DNA of 64,000 bases from Winogradskyella jejuensis (lineage in GTDB: Bacteria; Bacteroidota; Bacteroidia; Flavobacteriales; Flavobacteriaceae). This document shows, one piece after another, positions 1-8,744 of this stretch. Location: positions 124,001-188,000 of the forward strand of contig NZ_FQWS01000002.1 of NCBI RefSeq assembly GCF_900129745.1, in the 5' to 3' direction. Numbering within the stretch: the first letter of the stretch is position 1; each line of letters begins with the position of its first letter. The position numbers were made by a program, and so were the translations under genes. The notes under the pieces are model-generated. The model searched no databases and was not told where the DNA came from. It saw only the letters and a program-made list of their open reading frames with translations.

Positions 1-114
1 GGAGCAGATTCTGAAGCTGAAAAAACGTTTAGAGTTCTCCTTTCTAAAAAGGTTGGCGAAACTATTAAAAATGCATTCAACGTTTTAGGAATAGATGTTC
101 CTGAGCGCATGTAG
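1..114 (+). CDS. C-terminal fragment of an unidentified protein
   Basis: An open frame enters from the left edge and ends at a TAG at 112-114, giving the last 37 residues of a protein (ending GIDVPERM). I do not recognise the family. The stop codon abuts the stop codon of the convergent DinB-like gene with no spacer, so the junction reads TAGCTA. Only a longer upstream sequence can identify it. Confidence 0.6.
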   Translation, partial: GADSEAEKTFRVLLSKKVGETIKNAFNVLGIDVPERM

Positions 115-657
115 CTAAAATTGACCCTTATATTTTAAGGCCTGTTTTATATGTGCTAAATGATGATTGCTATGCCAAGCATAGGTGCCGATTGTTTCTT
201 CTAAAGAAAAGCGTTTGCCGTGCTCTGGATGAATAAACTCTCTTTTCAAATCGTTGTCATCAAAACTTCTAAGAAGTACACCAAGTTTATAATGTACACC
301 TTTTAATATATGAATTGGCGCTTCAAGAGATTCTGAATAATCGATAAGTTTTGCCCAGCGGTCTTCAAAATATGGGCGAATTGTTGGCAAGTCTTCAGTT
401 AAGGCGAGTTTAAACCTCGTAATGCTATTGATATGACTATCAGCACAATGATGTACAACTTGTTTTATTGTCCAGCCATCTGGCCTGTAAGCGTAATTGA
501 GCTCTATCTCGTTAAGATGTTTTGTGGTCTCTTCAACAGTATCAGGAAAGCTTTCAATATCAGATATCCAACTTTTAATATGTTGTTTTGTAATTATTTC
601 GGGTTTTATAAATTCTCCAATAGGATATTTTAGTTTTTGGAGTTCAGAGGTGTGCAT
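115..657 (-). CDS. DinB/YfiT-like putative metal-dependent enzyme
   Basis: This 180-residue protein has the layout of the DinB/YfiT four-helix family: an N-terminal PIGEF-type segment, a conserved W-x-x-K-Q-V-V-H-H block near residue 65, and a C-terminal W-H-S-N-H-H-L-A-H stretch near residue 160. The spaced histidines are the expected metal ligands. Family members are bacillithiol or other thiol transferases or hydrolases; the substrate here is unknown. It lies downstream of proteorhodopsin on the same strand, but a strong terminator at 719-737 separates them, so it is probably transcribed on its own. The ATG at 657 is the natural start. Confidence 0.85.
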   Translation of the reverse strand: MHTSELQKLKYPIGEFIKPEIITKQHIKSWISDIESFPDTVEETTKHLNEIELNYAYRPDGWTIKQVVHHCADSHINSITRFKLALTEDLPTIRPYFEDRWAKLIDYSESLEAPIHILKGVHYKLGVLLRSFDDNDLKREFIHPEHGKRFSLEETIGTYAWHSNHHLAHIKQALKYKGQF

Positions 658-701
658 GAATTGTAGATTGATTTTAATATCTAAAAATAGAACTTTAAGA
701 C

Positions 702-737
702 AATTAGAAAAAATAAAAGACCGCCATTATGGCGGTC
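702..737 (-). terminator. Intrinsic terminator of proteorhodopsin
   Basis: An 8-bp stem (GACCGCCA, loop TTA, TGGCGGTC, 719-737) is followed on the minus strand by a T-rich run (702-718). It sits just beyond the proteorhodopsin stop codon and should end its transcript. Confidence 0.85.
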
Positions 738-768
738 TCTTACCGATTTACTAACTAATAAAATCTAA

Positions 769-1503
769 CTATGCCTCAGAAGTAGAACTTGATGCTACTG
801 CAGCAGCATAGACCACTAAACCAAATCCTATTTTGTTTATAGCATCACCGATGTTGTAAATTACATCCATAGCTAAACCGCCAAAGATGCCATCATACCA
901 ACCTGGAGTTCCTGCCATATATCCGATTGGATAAATTGCCCATCCTACAAGTACAAACCAACATAATGTTTTGTGTGCCTTGAGTACTGCACCACCTGCT
1001 TGTACCGCTAATTTCTTTGCTTGTCCTAACCAAATATCATAAACAATTACGAAATAGGCTATACCAGAGATTAATCCCCAAATCTGAGCTTGGTCTCTGT
1101 AAACAGCTTCACCTAAGTATCCTGTTACTAACATAACAACTGATAAAAAGATTAATCGCCACATTAGAGATTTTTTCGCTCCTGCGACTTTTAAGATGAG
1201 GTAAAACTCAACACACATTAATGGTACCGTTAATACCCAATCAACGTATCTGAAGAATGTAGGTGACTCAGCATTAGCTGCCCAGTAATCACGCATGTAC
1301 CAGTAGTGTACAGCTGCAATAAAGGTAATCAACCCAGAAACTAAGATTGAGGTTCTCCATTTTCTATCAAAACTATTCATTGATAAAAAGAAAAAGGCTG
1401 AGGCCGCCATCATTGCCATACATCCTACAAAAAATGTAAAGCCTACATAATCGTCAGTAGCAATTTTGCTTACGTCTCCGATTGCAAGTAATAAATTGTT
1501 CAT
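769..1503 (-). CDS. Proteorhodopsin, light-driven proton pump
   Basis: This is a 244-residue seven-helix microbial rhodopsin. Helix C reads RYVDWVLTVP, giving the proton-pump triad D88 (acceptor), T92 and E99 (donor), the DTE motif. The retinal lysine is K224 in GDAINKIGF. H66 in helix B corresponds to the histidine that partners the acceptor in green proteorhodopsin (H75). The tuning position (105 in SAR86 numbering) is M96, typical of green-absorbing Bacteroidota pumps. The product should export protons across the inner membrane in light. It is divergent from blh across 109 bp and monocistronic by its terminator. The acidic, serine-rich C-terminal tail is short, as usual. Confidence 0.97.
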   Translation of the reverse strand: MNNLLLAIGDVSKIATDDYVGFTFFVGCMAMMAASAFFFLSMNSFDRKWRTSILVSGLITFIAAVHYWYMRDYWAANAESPTFFRYVDWVLTVPLMCVEFYLILKVAGAKKSLMWRLIFLSVVMLVTGYLGEAVYRDQAQIWGLISGIAYFVIVYDIWLGQAKKLAVQAGGAVLKAHKTLCWFVLVGWAIYPIGYMAGTPGWYDGIFGGLAMDVIYNIGDAINKIGFGLVVYAAAVASSSTSEA

Positions 1504-1612
1504 AATATTTGTAATTAGTTATTTTGTTTAAGTAAATTTACAAAAGGTTAGACACATAATACATAAAATTTTGTGAAAATTTTTAAACAAACAATAATTT
1601 GAAGCCTGCATT
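1504..1612. promoter_or_regulatory. Shared divergent promoter region of proteorhodopsin and blh
   Basis: This 109-bp AT-rich spacer must carry both promoters. I see a 10-bp palindrome GTAAATTTAC and near-matches to the Bacteroidota -7 box in both directions (TAAATTTA on minus, TAAAATTTTG on plus), but no clean TTG/TAnnTTTG pair. A shared light- or carotenoid-responsive control region is plausible but not shown by the sequence. Confidence 0.4.
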
Positions 1613-2479
1613 TTGAGAAATATACAAAATTTTAATATCGTTTCTACCTTTCTATGCTTATGGCTAGCGGTCTATTTAACTACTAGTTTAGAGCAATACT
1701 TGGCGTGTTTCTTTATTCTTACTGTAGGATTAATGCACGGGTCTAACGATATAAAAATTATTAAGCGTGTATACAATAACAGTAGTATTAGTTATTACAA
1801 AACGCTCATTTTATATATAATGGTAGTGTTATTTGGAGCGTTAATGTTTTTTTTAATACCCAAAATCGCACTCATTTTGTTTATTCTAGTTAGTGGATTT
1901 CATTTTGGAGAGCAACATTTTCATGAGGTAAGATTTCAATATAAATGGATTAAGAAGTCATTATATGTAAGTTATGGGTGTGCAATAATATTTCTATTGT
2001 TGTATACTAATGCTCAAGAAAGTATAGAAATTATATCCCAGATAACAGGAGAAAGTATAACCATAAACTTCCTTATGGTAAGTTTAATTTCTTCATTAAT
2101 GGTATTTGTAAGTTGTTTTGTAATACTCTACAAGAGTATAACAAACCCCATTAGAGAGTTATTTAATATTCTTGTTTTCTTTATAGTTTTTAAAACGGCA
2201 TCACTACTTTGGGCATTTGCTATTTATTTTGTTCTGTGGCATTCTTTACCATCTGTTTTGGACCAAGTAAAATACTTATTTAAAGAAGTAAATAAACGGT
2301 CTGTTTTAGAGTATGTTAAATCTTCAGCAATTTATTGGATAGTATCTGTAGTAGGACTCTTTCTTCTTTTAAATTTTCTTGTAAAACAAGAAGATTTATT
2401 TTACGCCGTGTTTTTTTCTTTTCTGGCTGCAATAACATTTCCGCATGTTATAGTGATGACTAAAATTTTCAAGCATTAA
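1613..2479 (+). CDS. blh: Beta-carotene 15,15'-dioxygenase, Brp/Blh family
   Basis: This 288-residue polytopic membrane enzyme cleaves beta-carotene to two retinals, the chromophore for the adjacent proteorhodopsin. The four histidine motifs expected for iron binding are present: MHGSND (H42), FHFGEQH (H97, H102), LWHS (H210) and FPHVIVM (H278). About seven hydrophobic segments are visible. The start at 1613 is TTG; no in-frame ATG lies near enough, and the N-terminus fits the family. Its stop overlaps the stop of the convergent TonB-receptor gene by 4 bases. No carotenoid-synthesis (crt) gene is in the window, so beta-carotene must be made elsewhere. Confidence 0.93.
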   Translation: MRNIQNFNIVSTFLCLWLAVYLTTSLEQYLACFFILTVGLMHGSNDIKIIKRVYNNSSISYYKTLILYIMVVLFGALMFFLIPKIALILFILVSGFHFGEQHFHEVRFQYKWIKKSLYVSYGCAIIFLLLYTNAQESIEIISQITGESITINFLMVSLISSLMVFVSCFVILYKSITNPIRELFNILVFFIVFKTASLLWAFAIYFVLWHSLPSVLDQVKYLFKEVNKRSVLEYVKSSAIYWIVSVVGLFLLLNFLVKQEDLFYAVFFSFLAAITFPHVIVMTKIFKH

Positions 2480-4779
2480 AACGTTAATCTAAAACTAAAA
2501 TTTGGAGTTAAACCAAGAGCAACTTCATTGTTTTCGATAATTGCGTTATTATCGTCCCTACTGTAAAATCTATTAATGATATTTCTGTCGTCAAGAATAT
2601 TCCATACAGAGGCTCCAACTTCCGCGATAACATCATCTGCAACTTGAAACGCGTATCGAGCAGAAACATCGGTTCTTAAATAATCAGGAATCCTTTTAGC
2701 ATTAGGTGTATTATAAACGATACTACCCGAATTAAATTGATTGGTTGCAGGTTCTGTGTAAGGCTTGCCTGAGTTCCAGTTAATACCAGCTGAGATTTTA
2801 AGGTTTTCGATTTCATAAGTTGTCGAAAAATTGACGACATGTCTTATATCAAAATTATTGGGGAACTCCTCGCCGTTATTTAAACTCTCAAAGTCATAAT
2901 CATTTTTACTATAAGAATAACTTAACCAAGTACTTAGGTTTTTAAATTGTTTGTTAAGTAAAAAATCGATGCCTTTAACGCTATAATTTCCTGAAGTATT
3001 AACTAATTGAAATTGATTTTGAAACCCTTGAGAACGTGTGCTAATTCCTATAACATTTTTAACGTAACCTTCAGCACTTATAAGCCAGCCTTTTTGTTTG
3101 TAGTTGAGTCCAACTGAAAATTGATTACTCTTTACTACAGGGACATCCTTATTGTTTGAGAGTTGCCATCTTCGTTTTTCAACTCCAAAAAAGTCTTGTT
3201 GTAAATCTATAATTTGAGTGATGGATTGACTTTTTACTTCTCCTAAAACTTCTAACCTAAAATGATTGAGAAATTTTTGAGAAAAACTAAACCGTGGTTC
3301 AAATAGTAACATTCCAAAATCTTCAAGATAATTTCCTCTAAGACCAATTCTACCGTAGGTGTTTTTTGAATTAGATTTAAACTCAGCTTCACCATATATA
3401 GCATGTGTACTAACCACCTCTTTTATAAATCGTCTAAAGGTTGGTATGGTAACATCTTCGAGGTTTGAAACACCCACTTCGTTAAAACGATAGCCAAAAT
3501 TAAAATTTAAGTTTTGGTCTACGGTTTTTAGAAAATCTACTCGGGCTCCTATATCAAGGACTTCATTATCTTGTGTTAATTCTTGAGTGGTAGATGAAAC
3601 TATATTATTTCCATACAGCTCGTAGTTAGAATAATAAATCTGTGCATCCATACGCATTGACGGAGACCAATTTCGAGAATAGCTAATATTACCCGCATAG
3701 CTTTTCTGGCTCAACTCACTAGCTGTTAATAATTGATTATCTGTATTGACATCATAATCTAAACGATTAAATATAGCAATGGCATTAGCTCTTATCTTAG
3801 AGTTTTTATCAATGTCGTATAAAAATTTAATGTTGGTGTCGTAAAAAAAGAAACGTTCGTCTTGTCGTAATTGCGCTTGCGGATTTTGGTATTGACCAGA
3901 ACCTAGATTAGAATTGCCAAAAACGCGTTCAAAATAGGTATCATAAGTTGGGGTAATAAGCGCATCTGTATAAGACCGACGTGCAGAAATTTGAAGCTCA
4001 GTTTTTTTTGATAGTTGAAATTTTGAAAAACCATCAATACTTAAAAGATTGAAACCAACTCCTGATTCAGGTTTTTTACTTATCTCGTTGGAGTTGCTAA
4101 TGCTTATAATACTTGAAACACCAGAACCATATTTAGCTTTTGAGCCATTAACTGTGACATCTACATTTTCAATAAGATATGGGCTGAATGCAGATATAAG
4201 TCCAAAGAAATGACCAGTTTGATACATCCGAATACCTTCGTACAGAATAAGATTTTGGTCATTGGTTCCGCCTCTTATATTAATATTAGAGATGCGTTCA
4301 TCAACACTTTTTATGCCTGGTAAGGCTTGTATGGTTTGTAAAATATCAGGTTCACTTAGTCCAGGAAGAATACCGAACTTTTGTGGAGATATTTCTACTT
4401 TACCATCTATTGTTCTTGATAAACCTTTAGTAAGGTAATTTTGAATGAAAACTTCATCTAATCTTTGAAGATTAAAAGTCTTATTGACTATAGAGTCTTG
4501 TTTTTCAATAGCAATAAATCTAGAGCTTAAAGTCGTGAATTTTAGTTTAGTATTTCGTTCTAGATAGTTTAGTATTTCTTCTAGTGTAAATGAATTACTA
4601 GGTGGTTTTATTTTTACAGATGTAATAGTCTCGTCAGCATAGGAAAACTTGACGTTAAATTTGTTTTCAACTTGTTTTAATATAGCGGCTAAAGGGCTTT
4701 GTTCACTCTTCTCTTGAGAAAAGCAAAATGTAGATAAACCTAATAGTAGGAGTAAAATATATTTTTGTAAACTATTCAC
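2476..4779 (-). CDS. TonB-dependent outer-membrane receptor with STN signalling domain
   Basis: This 767-residue protein starts with a signal peptide (about 1-21) followed by a secretin/TonB N-terminal (STN) domain at about 22-95. That domain marks receptors that signal to a FecR protein. A plug domain covers roughly 110-215 (GLSEPDILQT, INIRGGTNDQN) and a 22-strand-type beta barrel fills the rest, ending in a terminal aromatic (SFRLTF) as outer-membrane porins do. The gene overlaps the upstream fecR-like gene by 8 bases and follows an ECF sigma gene, so it is the sensor-transporter of a cell-surface signalling trio. The substrate cannot be read from the sequence; FecA-like iron-chelate or glycan/peptide uptake are both possible. 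Confidence 0.92.
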   Translation of the reverse strand: MNSLQKYILLLLLGLSTFCFSQEKSEQSPLAAILKQVENKFNVKFSYADETITSVKIKPPSNSFTLEEILNYLERNTKLKFTTLSSRFIAIEKQDSIVNKTFNLQRLDEVFIQNYLTKGLSRTIDGKVEISPQKFGILPGLSEPDILQTIQALPGIKSVDERISNINIRGGTNDQNLILYEGIRMYQTGHFFGLISAFSPYLIENVDVTVNGSKAKYGSGVSSIISISNSNEISKKPESGVGFNLLSIDGFSKFQLSKKTELQISARRSYTDALITPTYDTYFERVFGNSNLGSGQYQNPQAQLRQDERFFFYDTNIKFLYDIDKNSKIRANAIAIFNRLDYDVNTDNQLLTASELSQKSYAGNISYSRNWSPSMRMDAQIYYSNYELYGNNIVSSTTQELTQDNEVLDIGARVDFLKTVDQNLNFNFGYRFNEVGVSNLEDVTIPTFRRFIKEVVSTHAIYGEAEFKSNSKNTYGRIGLRGNYLEDFGMLLFEPRFSFSQKFLNHFRLEVLGEVKSQSITQIIDLQQDFFGVEKRRWQLSNNKDVPVVKSNQFSVGLNYKQKGWLISAEGYVKNVIGISTRSQGFQNQFQLVNTSGNYSVKGIDFLLNKQFKNLSTWLSYSYSKNDYDFESLNNGEEFPNNFDIRHVVNFSTTYEIENLKISAGINWNSGKPYTEPATNQFNSGSIVYNTPNAKRIPDYLRTDVSARYAFQVADDVIAEVGASVWNILDDRNIINRFYSRDDNNAIIENNEVALGLTPNFSFRLTF

Positions 4780-5665
4780 CTTTTAAAACAATAACAGCAT
4801 CATTTTTAGTATAGGTTATACCTAAAGGTAATGTTATTGATTTTAATGCCAAGTCTAAATCGTTATGAGTAAAACTTCCAGTGAATATTTGTTTGGTGTC
4901 TACTTGTTTTGCGTCAATTGTTATTTCATAATGTCTCTGAAGTTCCTCTAAAACAAGTTCAAGAGCAGAACTAGAAAATGAGCTTTCGTTGTTAATCCAG
5001 CTAGGAGCTGTTTGGTTTTCAACATTATTTCTAATAACACCATTATGTACTGTAAAACGTTGAGTAGGTTTCAGCTCTATGTATTTAGAATCATAAGTAA
5101 CTGCGACGAGACCTTCAAAGCAAGTCACTTCAAAATAATCGTCACGTTGTATAACATTAAATTCTGTACCAAGAACTGATACTTTTCCTTCTTTTGTAAT
5201 TACATCAAACTTTGAGCCTTTGGCAACTCTAAAGTAGGCTTCACCTTCTAATGAAACCTCACGTTTATCTGACCAAGTTCTTTTGTTAAAAGATAAATTA
5301 GAAACGGCATTAAGCTCAACAGTGGAGGCGTCAGGTAATTCGATAGTTGCTTGCTCTGCGATGAGTGTAGAAGTTGTACTATTTAGATTAGAGGTATAAT
5401 AAAACACACTGAACCCAATTAATAAAACCGCTGCAATTCTCATTAATGGACGTATCCAGTTTTTAGAAATTTTAGGCTGCAATTTTGATGACACAGTCTC
5501 ATATTCTGCTTCAGAGTCATAACTAGGCGCATTAAATGCCTCTGAAGATTTCGATAGTTTTATTAATTGTTCGTAGTCTTCAAGGGCTTCAAAAGCCTTT
5601 TGCTCTTCGGGATTAAGATTATAATCCAACCATTTTTTTATTAAATCTTCGCGTTCCATTTTCAA
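4772..5665 (-). CDS. FecR-type anti-sigma factor / sigma regulator
   Basis: This 297-residue inner-membrane protein has a cytoplasmic N-terminal part (about 1-70) that would bind the ECF sigma factor. One transmembrane helix lies at about 75-90. A periplasmic FecR domain follows at about 100-195 (LPDASTVELNAVS, GEAYFRVAKG), then a DUF4974-like C-terminal domain (about 228-295) of the type that contacts the receptor's STN domain. It is translationally coupled to the receptor by an 8-base overlap and lies 40 bp downstream of the sigma gene. The domain order is standard for Bacteroidota FecR proteins. Confidence 0.93.
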   Translation of the reverse strand: MKMEREDLIKKWLDYNLNPEEQKAFEALEDYEQLIKLSKSSEAFNAPSYDSEAEYETVSSKLQPKISKNWIRPLMRIAAVLLIGFSVFYYTSNLNSTTSTLIAEQATIELPDASTVELNAVSNLSFNKRTWSDKREVSLEGEAYFRVAKGSKFDVITKEGKVSVLGTEFNVIQRDDYFEVTCFEGLVAVTYDSKYIELKPTQRFTVHNGVIRNNVENQTAPSWINNESSFSSSALELVLEELQRHYEITIDAKQVDTKQIFTGSFTHNDLDLALKSITLPLGITYTKNDAVIVLKGE

Positions 5666-5705
5666 TATTCTATCTATATAACAGATAAGTTGTAAAATCC
5701 CCTAC

Positions 5706-6227
5706 CTAAAGTTCTTCAATATCTTCTCTTAATTTTTTTAATGCCCCATAAATACGTTTTTCAACAGCCTTAACCGATATATCTAGAAGTTCGGCAATTT
5801 CTTTAAAGCGCTTGCCTTCAGCTCGGTTCATTAAAAATGCAACACGTTGCGCTTCGGTTAGGTTTTCTAGTGCTTTTTGAAGCTTCTCACTGTATTGTTT
5901 TTCTTCCAATACAAATTCAGGAGATTCATTAGTACTCTTCTTTTGAGGTTTTTGCTGATGTCTCAGCACTACTTTTTGGTGTGCAACAGCATTGAGCATT
6001 AAGTTATTTGCTGTAGTGAATAAAAAACTTTTGGCTTTTTCTGGAGGCACTTTAGCGCAGTTGTCCCAAAGCTTTATAAAAGCGTCTTGTACTTTGTCTT
6101 TAGGATTGAGTTGACTTCCAAATTTATAATATAAGAAATCATGAAGGTTTTTAGAGTGCTTTTTAAAGAGCGCAGAAAACACATGTTCTTCACAACTATT
6201 CTGGTGTATTGGATTGGTCATAAGCAC
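5706..6227 (-). CDS. ECF-type RNA polymerase sigma factor (FecI-like)
   Basis: This 173-residue sigma-70 family protein has region 2 at about 16-80 (DKVQDAFIKLW) and region 4 with its helix-turn-helix at about 115-168 (FKEIAELLDISVKAVEKRI). It is first in an operon with the anti-sigma and receptor genes and should direct their transcription, and perhaps that of the divergent lipoprotein, when the receptor is engaged. An ATG two codons in (MTNPIHQ) is an equally plausible start. Confidence 0.93.
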   Translation of the reverse strand: MLMTNPIHQNSCEEHVFSALFKKHSKNLHDFLYYKFGSQLNPKDKVQDAFIKLWDNCAKVPPEKAKSFLFTTANNLMLNAVAHQKVVLRHQQKPQKKSTNESPEFVLEEKQYSEKLQKALENLTEAQRVAFLMNRAEGKRFKEIAELLDISVKAVEKRIYGALKKLREDIEEL

Positions 6228-6319
6228 TTCAATTGTCGTAAATTTAAAAAAAAATAGTACTTAGGGTAGGAATAAAATAAATTCAGTTGTTTTATAAGAA
6301 ATTACTAAAACCAATAATC

Positions 6320-8593
6320 ATGAAATCCTACATTAAATCCTACTTTTTACTATGTTTCGCAATGCTCTTTTTTGCCTCATGTCAAGATGAAGCTATTCAG
6401 ATAAATAATCCAAACGAGCAGCAAACCATCGCTGCTAATTCGGCTTTATCTAACTTAATGCTCCGTACATCAGCAAATGCCGTTTCAGAAGATAATGTTA
6501 TAGATAATTCAGACTGTTTCTCAGTAGAGTTACCCGTAACTGTTATAGTTGGTAATATTACTATTATTATCGAAAACGAAGAAGGTCTAGAAGAATTAGA
6601 AGAATTGTTAGAGGAATTTGAGGGTGAAATTCCTGAATTTGTTTTTCCTATAACTGTAATTTCTTCAGATTATACAGAGCAAGTTATCGAAAATCAAGAA
6701 CAGCTCGAAAATATTTTGGAAAACTGTATTGAAGACCCAGATGTTATAGAATGTGTGGATTTTGTATACCCAATTTCCTTTTCAGTTTTAAATTCAGATT
6801 TTGTTATCATAGATACAGTAACCATAGAAAGTAATGAAGCCCTACATGACTTTTTAGAAGATTTAGATGATGACCAAGTTAACCTCGTTGCGTTAAATTT
6901 CCCTGTAACCTTAGTGTATGCAGATGGAGAAACAATTACGGTAAACTCTAACGAAGAATTGTCTAATGCTATAGAAGCTGTAGGAGACGATTGTGATGAT
7001 GACGATTATGAAAACTGTGATGTTGATGAGGTTAAAGCTTCATTAAAAGAATGTGTCTGGAAATTTGATGATAATCTCAACGACTTTGATGGTCTTATTG
7101 CAACATTTAACGATGACTTTACTTTAGAAATTAATGGTGGAGATTTAGCAGAACCTGTTACTGGAAATTGGACAGTTATAGAGACTGATAACGGAACCTA
7201 TTTAGTTATAACTGAGCTTTCTGCTTTTCAAGACGATTTAGGTGGAGAGTGGTTAATTACAGATTGTGATGAAGATGAAATTGAAATTGTAAGAGGCGAT
7301 TTGGAAATAGAATTAGAGCGTTATTGCGAAAATGATTTAGATTGTGACGCAGAAGACTTAACTGATGAGCTAGTTGAATGCTATTGGTTTGCTGGTTCTA
7401 GTGTTATCGGCGATTTAGATAATAAGTTTGTATTTACCGAAGATGGAAACGTAAAAGTATACACTAGTGGTGAGTTTGTTGAAATAGGAACTTGGAATGT
7501 TGGTGTTGATTCAGACACATTGACATTAGTATTAAATCTTACTGGAGATTATGAAGTGCTTTCAGGAGTATGGGAAGTTACAGAATGTGATGAAGGTTTC
7601 TTTGGTCTAGTAATGGGAGATGTTGTGCTTCATTTAGAGCAAGAATGTTTTGATGACGAAAATCCTTTTGATTGTTATCCAGAAGAAGGCGTAGAGTTAG
7701 AAAAGTGTGATGACAATGGTGATGGATTTGCAGTATTTAATATCTATGAAGCTGTACCAGCATGTAATAATGAAACACCAGTTATAATTTCATTCCATAC
7801 CAGTTTAGAAGGTGCTCAAAATGACTCAGATTATTTAGAAGGAGCGACAGCTTATACAAATATCACAAATCCTCAGACTGTGTATGTAAAAGTGGCATTG
7901 TTTAGTAACCCAGATGAAAATTTAATTTATACAGTTAAGTTAATCGTAGAAGATTGTAGCGAGCCTAATCCTTTTGACTGCTTCGATAGTTTTGACGCTG
8001 TGATTGAGTTGTGTGATGAAGGTAATGACGGATATGAAACATTTAACTTAACATTAGCCTATGCCAACTGTACACCATTTGCAGATTCAGTAAGCTATCA
8101 TACATCATTAGCAGATGCAGAAGCTAATGCAAGCCCTATAGCAAACCCAGAGTCTTTTATAAATACAAGCGCTCCGCAAACCATTTACGTTAGAGTAGAG
8201 GTAGGAGATGATTTTGAAGTATTTGAGCTAAGTCTGAAATTAGAAGATTGTACATCAGGCTCGTGTACTGAAGGCGATGTAGATGGTATCTTAATGGCTT
8301 GTAAGTGGAAAGTTGTAGAGCTTAATGGAGATGATAATTTAATTACTTACAGATTAGATTTCAACGATGGTCAAGAGCTAATAATTACAAATACTGAAAA
8401 TGATGAAACGGTAACAGGTACATGGTCTACATCCACAAATAATGATGGTGGAGTTGATGTGCTTTTCGATGGTATTTCTGCGCCAGATATTCAATCGATT
8501 GTTGGTAACTGGACGGTTGTAGAATGTACGGCAGAACAATTAATTTTCCACAGAGATAGTGATCAAATGACTTTAGATAGAGTATGTGAATAA
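6320..8593 (+). CDS. Large acidic surface lipoprotein with mixed repeat modules
   Basis: The start is ATG 6320, because the lipoprotein signal begins MKSYIKSYF and ends in the lipobox FASC; a TTG 11 codons upstream adds nothing. The 757-residue product is rich in Asp/Glu. After the lipid-bearing Cys come about three copies of a short FPxTV..NSNEEL-type domain. Two lipocalin-like blocks (ECVWKFDDN..., ECYWFAGSS...) follow, then two modules of the CDDNGDGF...YHTS..YVRVE type (about 7665-8256), and a third lipocalin-like block (CKWKVVELNG). The CDDNDGF modules are the same type as those in the T9SS giants at 32.7-43 kb. It is divergent from the ECF sigma gene, so it may belong to that regulon. 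No enzymatic motif is visible; a calcium-dependent surface or matrix role is inference. Confidence 0.85.
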   Translation: MKSYIKSYFLLCFAMLFFASCQDEAIQINNPNEQQTIAANSALSNLMLRTSANAVSEDNVIDNSDCFSVELPVTVIVGNITIIIENEEGLEELEELLEEFEGEIPEFVFPITVISSDYTEQVIENQEQLENILENCIEDPDVIECVDFVYPISFSVLNSDFVIIDTVTIESNEALHDFLEDLDDDQVNLVALNFPVTLVYADGETITVNSNEELSNAIEAVGDDCDDDDYENCDVDEVKASLKECVWKFDDNLNDFDGLIATFNDDFTLEINGGDLAEPVTGNWTVIETDNGTYLVITELSAFQDDLGGEWLITDCDEDEIEIVRGDLEIELERYCENDLDCDAEDLTDELVECYWFAGSSVIGDLDNKFVFTEDGNVKVYTSGEFVEIGTWNVGVDSDTLTLVLNLTGDYEVLSGVWEVTECDEGFFGLVMGDVVLHLEQECFDDENPFDCYPEEGVELEKCDDNGDGFAVFNIYEAVPACNNETPVIISFHTSLEGAQNDSDYLEGATAYTNITNPQTVYVKVALFSNPDENLIYTVKLIVEDCSEPNPFDCFDSFDAVIELCDEGNDGYETFNLTLAYANCTPFADSVSYHTSLADAEANASPIANPESFINTSAPQTIYVRVEVGDDFEVFELSLKLEDCTSGSCTEGDVDGILMACKWKVVELNGDDNLITYRLDFNDGQELIITNTENDETVTGTWSTSTNNDGGVDVLFDGISAPDIQSIVGNWTVVECTAEQLIFHRDSDQMTLDRVCE

Positions 8594-8635
8594 AAAGAAA
8601 AATATACCGCTTACAGGCTTTTAGTTTGTAGTTTG

Positions 8636-8668
8636 AAAAGAGTCGCTTTTACAGCGACTCTTTTTGTG
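8636..8668 (+). terminator. Intrinsic terminator after the acidic lipoprotein
   Basis: A 12-bp stem (AAAAGAGTCGCT, loop TTTAC, AGCGACTCTTTT) ends in a T run. It lies 42 bp after the lipoprotein stop and separates it from ffh. Confidence 0.85.
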
Positions 8669-8710
8669 TTTATTTAGCAATAACAACTTCATTTATCTAT
8701 TGTAAATTCT

Positions 8711-8718
8711 TAAATTTG
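8711..8718 (+). promoter_or_regulatory. Candidate -7 box of ffh
   Basis: TAAATTTG matches the Bacteroidota -7 consensus TAnnTTTG exactly and lies 26 bp before the ffh ATG, after the upstream terminator. No clear TTG -33 element is seen. Confidence 0.5.
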
Positions 8719-8744
8719 CCACTTGTTAAATACCAATAGAGATT

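Noticed and set aside
1532..1541. GTAAATTTAC palindrome as an operator for proteorhodopsin
   Set aside because: A 10-bp AT-rich palindrome is expected by chance in such sequence and no second copy was found; too weak to call.
6287..6319. TTG start giving 11 extra residues to the acidic lipoprotein
   Set aside because: The lipoprotein signal begins cleanly at ATG 6320 and the extension would bury it.
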